DNA from: CAISTG01 sp041666505
Lineage (GTDB): Bacteria; Patescibacteriota; Patescibacteriia; 2-01-FULL-39-33
Direction: 5' to 3'
Assembly: GCA_041666505.1 (NCBI GenBank)
Contig: JBAYGU010000001.1
Coordinates: 1 to 64,000 of the forward strand
Length of the DNA stretch: 64,000 nt
Shown: positions 33,489-42,383 of the stretch, piece by piece
Layout of the letters: each line of letters starts with the position of its first letter
Numbering within the stretch: position 1 is the stretch's first letter
The notes under the pieces: model-generated
The model's database searches: none
Seen by the model: only the letters and a program-made list of their open reading frames with translations
What the model was told of the DNA's origin: nothing
Position numbers and translations under genes: made by a program

Positions 33489-34784
33489 ATGATTTTTGGC
33501 AACAAAGATTCAATCATGGCAAAACTGCTCGACGAGAAGCAGTATTTTAATTTGCCCAAATTAGGCGACCTCGTCAAAGGCAAGGTAATTTCCATCGACA
33601 ACAACGAGATCCACATCGACCTGAGCGGCATCGCTACGGGCGTGGTCCGCGGCAGAGAACGCTACGATGAAGGCGACCAATACAAAAACTTGAAAACCGG
33701 CGACATAGTAGAAGCAACTGTCTTGGAATTAGAAAACGAAAATGGCGAAGTCGAATTATCATTCCAATATGCCGGCAAGCAGAAATCCTGGCAGACATTG
33801 ATCGACTTAATGAAAGCCGGCTCGATCGTGCAAGCGGTTATCACCGAAGCCAATAAGGGCGGCTTGATGGTTAAACTCGAAAGCGTTCCCGGCTTCTTGC
33901 CGGTATCGCAATTATCTCCGGAACATTATCCTCGCGTACCGGGCGGCGACAAGAATCGCATCTTTGAGATCTTAAAAACTTACATCGGCAAGAAATTCGA
34001 CGTCAAAGTATTCGACGTCAATGAAGGCGAAGATAAATTAATCGTCTCGGAAAAAGCAGCTTGGGAAGAGACCCAGAAAGATGTCATCGGCAAATACAAA
34101 ATCGGCATGTCCGTTGAGGGCTCAGTTACAGCAGTAACTGACTTCGGCGTCTTCGTCGAATTCGCCGACAAGCTCGAAGGCTTGATTCATATCTCGGAAA
34201 TCGCCTGGCAGCGCATCGACAATCCGCATGACTTCGTAAAAGTCGGCGAAAAGATTAAAGCAGAAATCATCGGCATCGAGAACTCCAAGATTTTCCTATC
34301 AATGAAAAAACTGGAGCATGATCCTTGGGTCGGCATCGAGAAGAAATTCAAGATCGGCGACAAGATTACCGGCGAGATCATCAAAGTCAATCCGTTCGGC
34401 TTATTCGTCGAATTGGAAAAGAACATCCAGGGCTTGGCGCACGTCTCTCAATTATCAGACAAGGGCCAAGTCAATCCGGTCGATATCGCCAAGGTCGGCG
34501 AGAAAAAGGAATTCTATGTCGTATCTCTCGAACCGAAGAACCATCGCTTGGGACTGAGCTTAACCAAGCCGAAGACTAAGGGCGAGCCGAAAACCGAAGC
34601 TGCTGAAAAAGCAGAAACTCCAGCTGAAGAAGCGAAGGAAGAAAATAAAGAAGAGAAGAAAAAACCGGCGAAGGAAAAGAAACCGAAGAAAGAAAAGAAG
34701 AGCGAAGAGCCGAAAGAAGAAATCACTTCGGAAAAAATCGCCGAGGAAATTGACGAAACCAAGGATATTCCTCTCTCAGAATAA
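33489..34784 (+). CDS. rpsA: Ribosomal protein S1
   Basis: 431 residues with four S1 (OB-fold) RNA-binding repeats, starting near residues 25, 110, 195 and 280 (GDLVKGKVISI, GSIVQAVITEANKGG, GMSVEGSVTAVTDFGVFVEF, GDKITGEIIKVNPFGLFVEL). From about 365 there is a Lys/Glu-rich low-complexity tail (KKKPAKEKKPKKEKK region) ending acidic. Four repeats instead of six is the short form found in many non-proteobacterial lineages. A second ATG (33516, MAKLLDE) is an equally possible start. It helps mRNA binding to the 30S subunit. Confidence 0.93.
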   Translation: MIFGNKDSIMAKLLDEKQYFNLPKLGDLVKGKVISIDNNEIHIDLSGIATGVVRGRERYDEGDQYKNLKTGDIVEATVLELENENGEVELSFQYAGKQKSWQTLIDLMKAGSIVQAVITEANKGGLMVKLESVPGFLPVSQLSPEHYPRVPGGDKNRIFEILKTYIGKKFDVKVFDVNEGEDKLIVSEKAAWEETQKDVIGKYKIGMSVEGSVTAVTDFGVFVEFADKLEGLIHISEIAWQRIDNPHDFVKVGEKIKAEIIGIENSKIFLSMKKLEHDPWVGIEKKFKIGDKITGEIIKVNPFGLFVELEKNIQGLAHVSQLSDKGQVNPVDIAKVGEKKEFYVVSLEPKNHRLGLSLTKPKTKGEPKTEAAEKAETPAEEAKEENKEEKKKPAKEKKPKKEKKSEEPKEEITSEKIAEEIDETKDIPLSE

Positions 34785-34804
34785 TCCATCATATATATAT
34801 ACAT

Positions 34805-34867
34805 AAAAAAAATCCCTCCGAATTCTATTATCCGCCGAAAGGCGGAGACCGAACGGGGGGATTTTTT
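34805..34867 (+). terminator. Terminator of rpsA
   Basis: A long stem AAAAATCCC...GGGATTTTT with an inner TCCGCC-GAAA-GGCGGA hairpin, followed by UUUUUU. Confidence 0.85.
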
Positions 34868-34872
34868 ATTGG

Positions 34873-34900
34873 TTGATTTTTTCCGCCAATGTGCTAAGGT
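34873..34900 (+). promoter_or_regulatory. Possible promoter of plsX
   Basis: TTGATT (34873-34878), 16 bp, TAAGGT (34895-34900). It is a weak match, supported by position only. Confidence 0.35.
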
Positions 34901-34956
34901 GTAATCGCGCACATTAAATTCTATAAGATCATAAAACCTCAAAAAGGAGAATGATA

Positions 34957-35958
34957 ATGAAACTGATAGTCGATCTGATGGGCGGCGATAATGCGCCGAC
35001 TGTCGTAATCAAAGGCATAGAGCTGGCTTTAAAGCTGGGATTCGTCCAGCCCGATGAAATTACTATGGTAGGCACGGATGAAGCACTCGATTCGGCAAGA
35101 CGGATAAAAAGCTTGAGGCAGTTAGAATATATAATCTGCAAAGACGCAATCGGCATGGGCGAAAAGGTCCCAGTAACTACGGTAAAAAGAAAAAAGGATT
35201 CCTCAATTGTCGTAGGATTGCATAGACTTCGCGATAATAATTCTGATGGCTTAGTTTCTGCCGGCAACTCAGCGGCTCTCACCTTCTTAGCGACATTCAT
35301 GCTGGGGCGAGTTGCGCACGGATTGTTTCCGGCTATTGCCGTTCCGATGCCGAATATTTTCGGACAATGCTTATTGCTGGATATCGGCGCCAATGCGCAC
35401 GCTACAGCAAAAAATCTTTTGCAGAATGCTCAAATGGGCGCTATTTATGCCAAGAATTGCATGGGCAAAGAAAATCCGAAGATTGGCCTAATCAATATTG
35501 GCGAAGAGGTAGATAAGGGCAATAAAACTGTCCATGACGCCTATGATTTATTAGTTAAAAGTGGCTTGAATTTTATCGGCTTCATCGAAGGCCGGGATAT
35601 CTTTATGGGTAAAGTCGATGTAGCAATAACAGACGGCTTTACCGGTAATACGATTTTAAAATCTAATGAAGGCCTGGTTAAACTGCTAGATGGGGCGATT
35701 CGCGCAGAATTCAAAAAACATTATTTATCCTACTTCTCTTTCCTAGCATATCCGTTTATTCTACCGATGAAAAAAGCTTTGAAAAAACGCTTTTTCGATG
35801 AGGAAACGGGCGGGGCTATATTATTGGGCGTCAATAAACCGGTAATTTTCGCTCATGGCAATTCACAACCTCTGGCAATTGCCAATGCTATTAGACAAGC
35901 AAAAATCGAAGTTGAGGCCGGAATTGTTAATGAGATAAAGCGGGGAATTAATAATTAA
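34957..35958 (+). CDS. plsX: Phosphate acyltransferase PlsX
   Basis: 333 residues. PlsX turns acyl-ACP into acyl-phosphate for glycerolipid synthesis. Seen: LIVDLMGGDNAPTVV at the start, LVSAGNSAALTFLA, the LLDIGANAHATAKNL strand-helix, and DGFTGNTILKSNEG. The ATG at 34957 is preferred over 34951 because AAAGGAG then sits at a normal 7-nt spacing. No fatty-acid synthesis or PlsY/PlsC gene is visible here, so the acyl donor may be scavenged (inference). It is single-gene between two terminators. Confidence 0.93.
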   Translation: MKLIVDLMGGDNAPTVVIKGIELALKLGFVQPDEITMVGTDEALDSARRIKSLRQLEYIICKDAIGMGEKVPVTTVKRKKDSSIVVGLHRLRDNNSDGLVSAGNSAALTFLATFMLGRVAHGLFPAIAVPMPNIFGQCLLLDIGANAHATAKNLLQNAQMGAIYAKNCMGKENPKIGLINIGEEVDKGNKTVHDAYDLLVKSGLNFIGFIEGRDIFMGKVDVAITDGFTGNTILKSNEGLVKLLDGAIRAEFKKHYLSYFSFLAYPFILPMKKALKKRFFDEETGGAILLGVNKPVIFAHGNSQPLAIANAIRQAKIEVEAGIVNEIKRGINN

Positions 35959-35966
35959 AGCACCTT

Positions 35967-35997
35967 AAAGTTGAGAGATCGCCTCTCAACTTTTTTA
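35967..35997 (+). terminator. Terminator of plsX
   Basis: AAAGTTGAGAG pairs perfectly with CTCTCAACTTT around a 5-nt loop, then UUUAAUU. Confidence 0.88.
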
Positions 35998-36127
35998 ATT
36001 ATTCTCACATGCTTGCATAATATCAGATTTTAGTATAGGGTAAGGTCAGTAATAAATAAGAGAGCCCCTTACAATTGCAATTATTTTAAGCTGCCCTTTA
36101 ATCCCAACCCCAGAAAAGGAGTGCCTA

Positions 36128-37654
36128 ATGGATGTCTCGCTTAAATTCCTCGGCGGACTGGCAACAACGGAAAATCTTACCGGTTCCTGCACGGCAATCG
36201 AAGTCAAACGTGGCAAGCAAACAACGGTATTTTTGATCGATGCCGGACTAGTTCAGGGCGATAACAAAAACTTCCTTAGAAACAACAGAAGGATTCTTGA
36301 ATACGTTGAACCGAAAAGAATCGACTTCGTCATCCTGACGCACAGTCATATTGATCATATCGGCCTATTGCCGCTATTAGTCAGCCGAGGCTTCCGAGGC
36401 AGAATCGTCTGCACCGAGCAAACGGCCGACCTAATGCCGATCATGCTTGAAGATTCCTACAAAGTTCAAAAAGGCTTGGCTTGCAGGAACGAGCGACGGA
36501 ACAAAGCACGCGCTAATGCCGGATCTTTTAAGAAACGTAGTAAGCAAAAAGAGAAAGTAGGAAAAAGTCGAAATTCGCAGCCGCATCAAAGAGAGCAACT
36601 CTTCCAATTTGAAGACGTGCAGAAGACACTTAAACTGATCTATTCGGCCAGCTACGGCAAACAAATAAAACTGGCTAAAGGTATAACCCTGCAATTCCAT
36701 CCTTCAGGACATATTTTAGGCGGAGCAATTTGCACCATCGAAACTATCGACCCCCGCAATAAGAACCGTTCTCGATTGGCTTTTAGCGGCGATTTGGGCA
36801 GACAAGAAGGATTACTCCTTCTACCTCCCGAAAAACTAAATATCCCTGTTGACTATTGGTTTACAGAGTCAACCTACGGCGGCAAACAGCACCCTTCAAG
36901 AACAGAAGAAATATCCAAGCTATTTGGGCTAATTGCTGAAGCCGAAAAAGAGGGCAAAAGAATCATTATTCCTTCCTTCGCTTTGCAGCGAACACAAGAA
37001 CTGATTTATCTGCTTTCAGCAGCTATGGAGCGGAATGAAATACCAAGAATACCTATCAATCTAGATTCACCGATGGCGATTGCTATCACGGAAGTTTTCG
37101 CTAAATATTGGGATTTAGGCGCCTTCAGTAATAAATTCTTACTTGGATTCAATCCATTCAGCGAAAATACCAATCCGAACCTCAAATTCCACAGGAGCCC
37201 CGAAGAATCAGCCGAGCTAATGCGCCAACCAGCCCCGCGAATCATCATTGCCAGCTCTGGTATGTGCGACGCTGGAAGAATTCGTGACCATCTTCGCGCT
37301 AATCTAGGAAGCGAAATGGCAATCATCTGTCTTGTAGGCTATATGGCTCCGACCAGTCTCGGCGCAAAACTGAAGAAAAAGCCGCTATTCGTACAAATGA
37401 ATGAAGATAACATTAAAATCCAATCAAAAATTGAACATTTCGAAAGCTTTTCTGCCCACGCAGACAGCGTCGAGCTAGTCAATTATGCCCAATCAGTATT
37501 TAGCGGCAATAAAAGATCCCTGAATATCATTATTCTGCACGGAGAAACCGATAACGGCAAGTCTTTAAAAGACAAACTGGAAGAACGGTTTAGAGGTCGC
37601 GATGTTGCGATCTTACTGCCGAAACTTGGCGATTCTATGACTTTGCCTCTCTAA
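36128..37654 (+). CDS. Beta-CASP metallo-beta-lactamase-fold ribonuclease
   Basis: 508 residues of the CPSF/Ysh1-like beta-CASP type. Metal motifs: HSHIDH (72-77), HPSGHILGG, FSGDLGRQ. Beta-CASP motifs: ESTYGG (A region), IPSFALQRTQEL, MCDAGR with DHL, and the final SAHAD histidine. It should be an RNA endo- or exonuclease in the cytoplasm. Odd: between the first metal motif and the core, residues about 117-155 form a very basic insert (KKRSKQKEKVGKSR) absent from standard members, perhaps an RNA grip. An AAAGGAG SD fixes the start. The 130-nt upstream gap contains a GTAAGG/CCTTAC hairpin (about 36041-36073). Confidence 0.92.
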   Translation: MDVSLKFLGGLATTENLTGSCTAIEVKRGKQTTVFLIDAGLVQGDNKNFLRNNRRILEYVEPKRIDFVILTHSHIDHIGLLPLLVSRGFRGRIVCTEQTADLMPIMLEDSYKVQKGLACRNERRNKARANAGSFKKRSKQKEKVGKSRNSQPHQREQLFQFEDVQKTLKLIYSASYGKQIKLAKGITLQFHPSGHILGGAICTIETIDPRNKNRSRLAFSGDLGRQEGLLLLPPEKLNIPVDYWFTESTYGGKQHPSRTEEISKLFGLIAEAEKEGKRIIIPSFALQRTQELIYLLSAAMERNEIPRIPINLDSPMAIAITEVFAKYWDLGAFSNKFLLGFNPFSENTNPNLKFHRSPEESAELMRQPAPRIIIASSGMCDAGRIRDHLRANLGSEMAIICLVGYMAPTSLGAKLKKKPLFVQMNEDNIKIQSKIEHFESFSAHADSVELVNYAQSVFSGNKRSLNIIILHGETDNGKSLKDKLEERFRGRDVAILLPKLGDSMTLPL

Positions 37655-37698
37655 GAAAAAACAAATCCCAGCCATGAAGAATGGCTGGGATATTTTAA
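37655..37698. terminator. Bidirectional terminator between the nuclease and DUF5661 genes
   Basis: ATCCCAGCCAT pairs with ATGGCTGGGAT (37665-37691), with A-rich sequence before and UAUUUUAAUU after. Confidence 0.85.
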
Positions 37699-37714
37699 TT
37701 CATATTTTGTTTTT

Positions 37715-37984
37715 TTATTCCTTCTTGTCCCAGAAAGCCTCTGCTTCCTCTTCCATTTTCTCTAAGCGAGTGTAATAATCGGCGAATTCATTCAAATGGG
37801 CCAGAGCGATTTTGCCAGTGGTAAAAGCGCCGTCATTAGTGACATTAGTCTGCGGATCCCTGGTGCCATGTTCTAATTCCACATCCATGCCCATACGGAA
37901 TTGCTCCACATCGAATTTCGTCCAATCGATTCCCAATCTCTCTCCTGTTTCCTTCGCCTCCTCGGCGGAAAATATTGTCTTCAT
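37715..37984 (-). CDS. DUF5661 family protein
   Basis: 89 residues matching the small family whose consensus includes a lineage-typical GMDVELEHGTRDPQTNVT core and KIALAHLNEFADYYTRLEKME. The function is unknown; a His/Glu-rich centre could bind metal. Its start overlaps the stop of the phosphohexomutase gene by 4 bp, so it is translated from the same message. The family is common in Patescibacteria. Confidence 0.85.
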   Translation of the reverse strand: MKTIFSAEEAKETGERLGIDWTKFDVEQFRMGMDVELEHGTRDPQTNVTNDGAFTTGKIALAHLNEFADYYTRLEKMEEEAEAFWDKKE

Positions 37985-39360
37985 ATTAATTCTAATATTT
38001 GTTTTTTAATTTTTTCTAATGTTTCTTTGCTTACTGCTTCGATATTTAATCTGATTACCGGCTCGGTATGCGACGGCCTGATATTGAAGAACCATAATCT
38101 ATCCACCGCCGTTACGGATAAACCGTCGATCAGACTGATCTTATCCCGAGGAAATAACTTCTTGATCTCTTGGGAGATTTGATCGAATCGAGCGGTCTTA
38201 AAATTCAACTCGCCAGAAATTTGATAATTAGATGATATCGGCTTTATCGCCTCGGATAATTTTAATTTATTTTGTTTTAAATACTTCAAGACTAATAGGA
38301 CAGAAATTATCGCATCGCCATAGACAAATTGCTTCTTGTTTTTCAAGTTAAAATTATACATGAAGTGGCCGGAATTCTCGCAGCCGAACAAGAGTTTTTT
38401 TTCTGTCATCGTCTTGATAAAATTCGCATAACCGGCGCGATGCACCAATATTTTGCCACCACTATCTCTGATCGCTTTTTCTATTGCCAGATTGAGGCGG
38501 GCATCAGCAACGATTGTCGCGCCTTTCTTCATGGCCAGTATTATCTGCGACATCAGGCAATTGATATGGTACGGCTCAACGAATCTGCCTTGCTCATCGA
38601 TAAAAATAGCGCGATCGGCATCACCATCGAATATTACGCCCAAATCAGCTTTCTTCGCTTTGACTTGACTTATTATAACCGCTCTATTTTCTTTCAATAA
38701 CGGATTCGGTCCATGGCCGAATTTCTTATCGCTGGCGCGAAAATTTATCGCCGTAAATTTCAAAGGTAAGGCATCAAATATCACTTCCGCCAAACGTCCG
38801 CCCGATCCGCCAGAAGCATCTAGAATTATATTAAAGTCTTTGATATCACTGGGCTTAATAAAAGATAAAGCGAATTTCTTATAATCCAAGGCAATAGAAA
38901 TAAAATCAACTTGCTCGCTTTTCGTTGTAAATTTAATTCCTGACGGAATTTTATTAATTTCCTGGTTAGCAAATTTTTCCAATATTTTTGATCCGGAATT
39001 AAGACCGAATACCCGCCCCTTGCTGTCGCAGAATTTAAAGCCTGTTTCTCCTGTCGGCGAATGCGATGCGGTTACCATCACTCCACCCGGAAATTTCTTG
39101 GTTCCGACGGCAAAAAATAATTCCGGCGTAGCGCAGACTCCGAGATCGTATATCTTAATTCCGCCCTTTGAGAGTCCCGCCACCAGCGGCCAGAAAGCCT
39201 TCTCTGATTCTTTTCGAGCATCGCGGCCGATGGCTATTTTCTTCGCTTTAATGACTTTAGCAAACGCCAAGCCAAGAGCATAAGCGGCATTATCGCTGAT
39301 CTCCTCGGGATATTTCCCTCGTATATCGTATTCTTTAAAAATTGTAGGTGTAATTATCAT
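37981..39360 (-). CDS. Phosphomannomutase/phosphoglucomutase
   Basis: 459 residues of the alpha-D-phosphohexomutase family, which interconverts hexose 1- and 6-phosphates to feed nucleotide-sugar synthesis. Seen: the phosphoserine loop TASHSPTGETG (Ser active; N of the usual TASHNP replaced by S), the metal loop GDADRA, GCENSGHF (sugar-binding E-x-SGH), and the C-terminal phosphate loop RPSHTEPVIRL. The opening FKEYDIRGKYPEEI is typical of ManB types. It works with the isomerase at 50724-51791 in sugar-phosphate metabolism. Confidence 0.93.
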   Translation of the reverse strand: MIITPTIFKEYDIRGKYPEEISDNAAYALGLAFAKVIKAKKIAIGRDARKESEKAFWPLVAGLSKGGIKIYDLGVCATPELFFAVGTKKFPGGVMVTASHSPTGETGFKFCDSKGRVFGLNSGSKILEKFANQEINKIPSGIKFTTKSEQVDFISIALDYKKFALSFIKPSDIKDFNIILDASGGSGGRLAEVIFDALPLKFTAINFRASDKKFGHGPNPLLKENRAVIISQVKAKKADLGVIFDGDADRAIFIDEQGRFVEPYHINCLMSQIILAMKKGATIVADARLNLAIEKAIRDSGGKILVHRAGYANFIKTMTEKKLLFGCENSGHFMYNFNLKNKKQFVYGDAIISVLLVLKYLKQNKLKLSEAIKPISSNYQISGELNFKTARFDQISQEIKKLFPRDKISLIDGLSVTAVDRLWFFNIRPSHTEPVIRLNIEAVSKETLEKIKKQILELI

Positions 39361-39372
39361 AACCTTATGTTA

Positions 39373-40119
39373 TCATTTTTTAACCGCGATGGCTAACAGA
39401 TTATCGCCGGTCAAGATGGAAACCGATCCCCGGCTTTTGCTGGCATAACTCAAATAATCAATTGAGAACCCGGCTGACGTCAGGAGATTTTTCATCTCTC
39501 TTTTCGTAAATGAATGTACGTATCTGACGTGCCACTCGCTTTGGCGCAAGTTGGCCTTCCAGGGCACGAAAGCGTCAGAAATATTGTAGACTCCGAGATT
39601 GAATTTTTCAACCAGATTGAACAGATATGGATAGTAGCGGAAATATTTGCGGCCATTAACATTCCACAAATTCCAATTACTGATCACTAAGCGTCCGCCC
39701 GGCTTTAAGGCCTGATATAAATCTTTCAATATTTTTAATCTTAATGCGCGCGTAGGAATATGATGCAAGGCGGCAATCATTAATTCGAGATCAAATTGAT
39801 TCGAGGCCAAATGCAAATCAACCGCATCCGCAACTTCGAACTTGAAATCAGACTTATTCTTATACCGGTTTTGAGCGATTTCTATCAGCTCTTGGGAATT
39901 ATCTAAGCCGAGATACTCGACTCCGGAATTATCAAAAAGTTGAGCCATGCGTCCGTTGCCGCAGCCAAGGTCTAAAACATTGTCTCCCCTTTTTACATAC
40001 TTGGCGAAATCTCCGAATCCCTCCCACCATTTGCCGCGGGTATCAGAAAAATCAGCTGCAATTTCATTATAAATCTTCGGCGTTTCCTCTAATATGCGAT
40101 TGACATTTTGTCGTTTCAT
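39373..40119 (-). CDS. Trm9/ABH8-like class I methyltransferase
   Basis: 248 residues from the ATG at 40119; an earlier in-frame ATG at 40155 would overlap the divergent elp3 coding region. Seen: motif I VLDLGCGNGRMAQLF, acidic LGLDNSQELI, ALHHIPTRALRLKILKDLYQALKPGGRLVIS, and a long insert with WKANLRQSEWHVRYVHSFTKREM, resembling the Trm9/ALKBH8 methyltransferases that finish mcm5U at the tRNA wobble position. The head-to-head position with elp3, which starts that modification, supports the call. Substrate is inference; the fold is clear. Confidence 0.78.
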   Translation of the reverse strand: MKRQNVNRILEETPKIYNEIAADFSDTRGKWWEGFGDFAKYVKRGDNVLDLGCGNGRMAQLFDNSGVEYLGLDNSQELIEIAQNRYKNKSDFKFEVADAVDLHLASNQFDLELMIAALHHIPTRALRLKILKDLYQALKPGGRLVISNWNLWNVNGRKYFRYYPYLFNLVEKFNLGVYNISDAFVPWKANLRQSEWHVRYVHSFTKREMKNLLTSAGFSIDYLSYASKSRGSVSILTGDNLLAIAVKK

Positions 40120-40128
40120 AAGTATAAT
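40100..40128 (+). promoter_or_regulatory. Consensus promoter of elp3
   Basis: TTGACA (40100-40105), 17 bp, TATAAT (40123-40128): a perfect match. The -35 lies inside the first codons of the divergent methyltransferase gene, and the ATG of elp3 is only about 6 nt from the predicted start. Confidence 0.8.
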
Positions 40129-40140
40129 AAGGTTTAAACT

Positions 40141-41814
40141 ATGCCAGAAATCCATTCACAAATCATTCTAGACATCATCAAAGGCAAGCCGCAAAGCGAT
40201 GCTGATCTTTTTAATATTGTCAGAAAATCCACCGCTGGCCTCAAAATGGCTCCGCCGCCCAAGGCCGTACTGTTAAAAGCTTACCATAAACTGGCAAAAA
40301 GTGGAAAAATAAAATCGAACACAAATATTGCTCAATTACTAACTAAGCGAGCCGTGCGTACTCTTTCCGGCGTAGCAGTTATTTCTGTCTTAACCAAACC
40401 GACAACTTGCCCCGGAAACTGCCTTTTCTGCCCGACCGAGAAAAATATGCCTAAATCATACCTTTCCAACGAACCGGCGGTCATGCGGGCTATTTTAAAC
40501 GATTTTGACCCCTTCAGACAGGTCGAAATGCGCCTTAAAGCGCTTAAAGCCAATGGCCACTCGGTAGACAAGATCGAGCTGATCGTCATGGGCGGCACCT
40601 GGAGCTACCATACACCAAAATACCAATCCTGGTTCATCAAACGTTGCTTCGAAGCAGTCAACGGCAAAGAAGCCAAAACTTTGGCGGAAGCACAGAAAAA
40701 AAATGAATCAAGTAAGCACCGCGTCATCGGCCTAACTCTAGAAACCCGACCAGATTATATCGACGAAGAAGAAGTGAAGCGACTAAGAAATCTTGGCTGC
40801 ACCCGGGTAGAATTAGGCATCCAGCATATTGACGACAAGATATTGAGATTGAATCGCCGCGGCCACAACACCAAACAAAGTATCAATGCTATCAAGTTAC
40901 TCAAGAATGCCGGTTTTAAAATCAATCTTCATCTGATGCCGAATTTATACGGCTCGACGCCAGCCAAAGATTTAGCAATGTTTAAAAAAATCTATACTGA
41001 CGGCAATTACATGCCGGATATGGTCAAAATCTACCCCTGTGTCGTCAATGAGCATGCCGATTTATACAAATTATATAAGCAGAAAAAATATAAGCCCTAC
41101 ACGCAAAAGCAATTGACTGATTTGATAGTCAAAATAAAAAAAATCACTCCGCCCTGGGTGCGCATCGCCCGATTGATCCGCGATATTCCCGAGGAATCGA
41201 TTGTCGCCGGCAACAAGACGACTAATCTGCGGCAGCTAATAGCGCTCACCGCATCTAAGGATGGCTGGAGCTGCAAGTGCATCAGATGCAGAGAAGTCGG
41301 AAGATCACATAACATGGAACATGGAACATTAAATGCAAAATTAGTCAGTAGAAAATATCAAGCAAATGGCGGTACGGAATATTTTTTAAGTTATGAATCG
41401 CCCGACAAAAAAATTCTTTATGCCTTCTTGAGGCTTCGGATCAAACCCCCTCTAACTCCCCCTTTCGTAAAGGGGGAGAAAAACTTCCTAACATCAATTC
41501 AGCAAGGGAACGATTCCTCCCCTTTACGAAAGGGGAGGCTAGGAGGGGTTTATCTGCCTGAACTAAATGGAGCAGCCTTGATCCGTGAGCTGCATACTTA
41601 TGGTCAGGCGACGGAAATCGGCTCTAAGGGCAAAGTCCAGCACCTCGGACTGGGACAAAGACTACTTTCGGAAGCAGAAAAAATCACCCAGCAAAATAAC
41701 TTGAATAAAATTGCTGTCATTTCCGGCATCGGCGTCCGCAGTTATTACAAGAAATTCGGCTATAAACTCGAAGGGACTTATATGGTGAAAAATTTAACAA
41801 AAAAGACAAAATAA
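40141..41814 (+). CDS. elp3: Elp3-type tRNA uridine-34 radical SAM acetyltransferase
   Basis: 557 residues. Radical SAM cluster cysteines C90, C94, C97 (CPGNCLFC), then FDPFRQVEMRLKALKANGHSVDKIELIVMGGTW and LETRPDYIDEEEV. The C-terminal GNAT domain has ALIRELHTYGQATEIG, QHLGLGQRLLSEAE and VISGIGVRSYYKKFGYKLEG. Elp3 installs carboxymethyl groups on wobble uridine. Odd: between LRLRI and the GNAT part, residues about 434-470 come from a 109-bp pair of palindromic elements in inverted orientation, kept in frame. The gene is nearly leaderless and shares its promoter region with the Trm9-like gene. Confidence 0.93.
   Translation: MPEIHSQIILDIIKGKPQSDADLFNIVRKSTAGLKMAPPPKAVLLKAYHKLAKSGKIKSNTNIAQLLTKRAVRTLSGVAVISVLTKPTTCPGNCLFCPTEKNMPKSYLSNEPAVMRAILNDFDPFRQVEMRLKALKANGHSVDKIELIVMGGTWSYHTPKYQSWFIKRCFEAVNGKEAKTLAEAQKKNESSKHRVIGLTLETRPDYIDEEEVKRLRNLGCTRVELGIQHIDDKILRLNRRGHNTKQSINAIKLLKNAGFKINLHLMPNLYGSTPAKDLAMFKKIYTDGNYMPDMVKIYPCVVNEHADLYKLYKQKKYKPYTQKQLTDLIVKIKKITPPWVRIARLIRDIPEESIVAGNKTTNLRQLIALTASKDGWSCKCIRCREVGRSHNMEHGTLNAKLVSRKYQANGGTEYFLSYESPDKKILYAFLRLRIKPPLTPPFVKGEKNFLTSIQQGNDSSPLRKGRLGGVYLPELNGAALIRELHTYGQATEIGSKGKVQHLGLGQRLLSEAEKITQQNNLNKIAVISGIGVRSYYKKFGYKLEGTYMVKNLTKKTK
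41443..41551. repeat. Pair of inverted palindromic elements (KPPL family) inside elp3
   Basis: Copy 41443-41480 (plus) and a variant copy 41514-41551 (minus) flank 33 bp. Their outer ends are AAACCCC / GGGGTTT. The first is translated KPPLTPPFVKGEKN, nearly the IleRS peptide. The paired copy gives SSPLRKGRLGGV. Confidence 0.92.
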
Positions 41815-41822
41815 GCTATACT
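41794..41822 (+). promoter_or_regulatory. Promoter of the Nudix gene at 41861
   Basis: TTAACA (41794-41799), 17 bp, TATACT (41817-41822), overlapping the end of elp3, with a leader of about 30 nt. Confidence 0.55.
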
Positions 41823-41860
41823 GTTGCTAGTTAATTAGAACTTAACTGAAAGGAGAATTT

Positions 41861-42325
41861 ATGGGCATCAATACAACAATTACCAATGAGATTGGAGTTT
41901 TTCAGACAATGATCGCCTCCGGACCAGTGATAATTCAAAATCGAGATGGCATAGAAAAAACCCTGCTAGTCAAGCACGGCGACAAGCCGCTAGCCGAATT
42001 GAAGTGGAAATTTTGCGGCGGAAAAATATTCGCGGAAATGGACCTTGAAGCAAACGCCATTCGTGAAGCAAAAGAAGAAATCGGAGTAACGGTCAAATTA
42101 ATCAAGCCATTGAAGCCCATGATAATCTGGAATGAGATTCCGGAAACCGGTTCTGAGAAACCACAAGCGATCGTCTTAATCCATTACTTAGCGGAAATTT
42201 CAGAGGAACCGATTATGGGAAAAGAAGTTTTGGCAATGGAATGGCACGATATCAATAATTTGCCCAATGACTGCGCGCCAAATGTTAAGCCAGTAATTGA
42301 AGAATATCTCCAAGAATACAAATAA
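41861..42325 (+). CDS. Nudix hydrolase
   Basis: 154 residues with a beta-strand N-terminus and the Nudix box GGKIFAEMDLEANAIREAKEEIGV. The REAKEEIG helix is intact, while the first glutamate position is met by Met or shifted by one, so metal binding may be altered. The substrate is unknown. An AAAGGAG SD and own promoter make it independent of elp3; it ends at a bidirectional terminator shared with the HU gene. Confidence 0.87.
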   Translation: MGINTTITNEIGVFQTMIASGPVIIQNRDGIEKTLLVKHGDKPLAELKWKFCGGKIFAEMDLEANAIREAKEEIGVTVKLIKPLKPMIIWNEIPETGSEKPQAIVLIHYLAEISEEPIMGKEVLAMEWHDINNLPNDCAPNVKPVIEEYLQEYK

Positions 42326-42337
42326 TATAAACAGCAC

Positions 42338-42375
42338 AAAAAAATCCCGTTCGCCGTGGCGAATCGGGATTTTTT
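42338..42375. terminator. Bidirectional terminator between Nudix and HU genes
   Basis: AAAAAATCCCG and CGGGATTTTT close a stem with an inner CGCC/GGCG, with A and U tracts on either side. Confidence 0.88.
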
Positions 42376-42383
42376 AATGCAGA

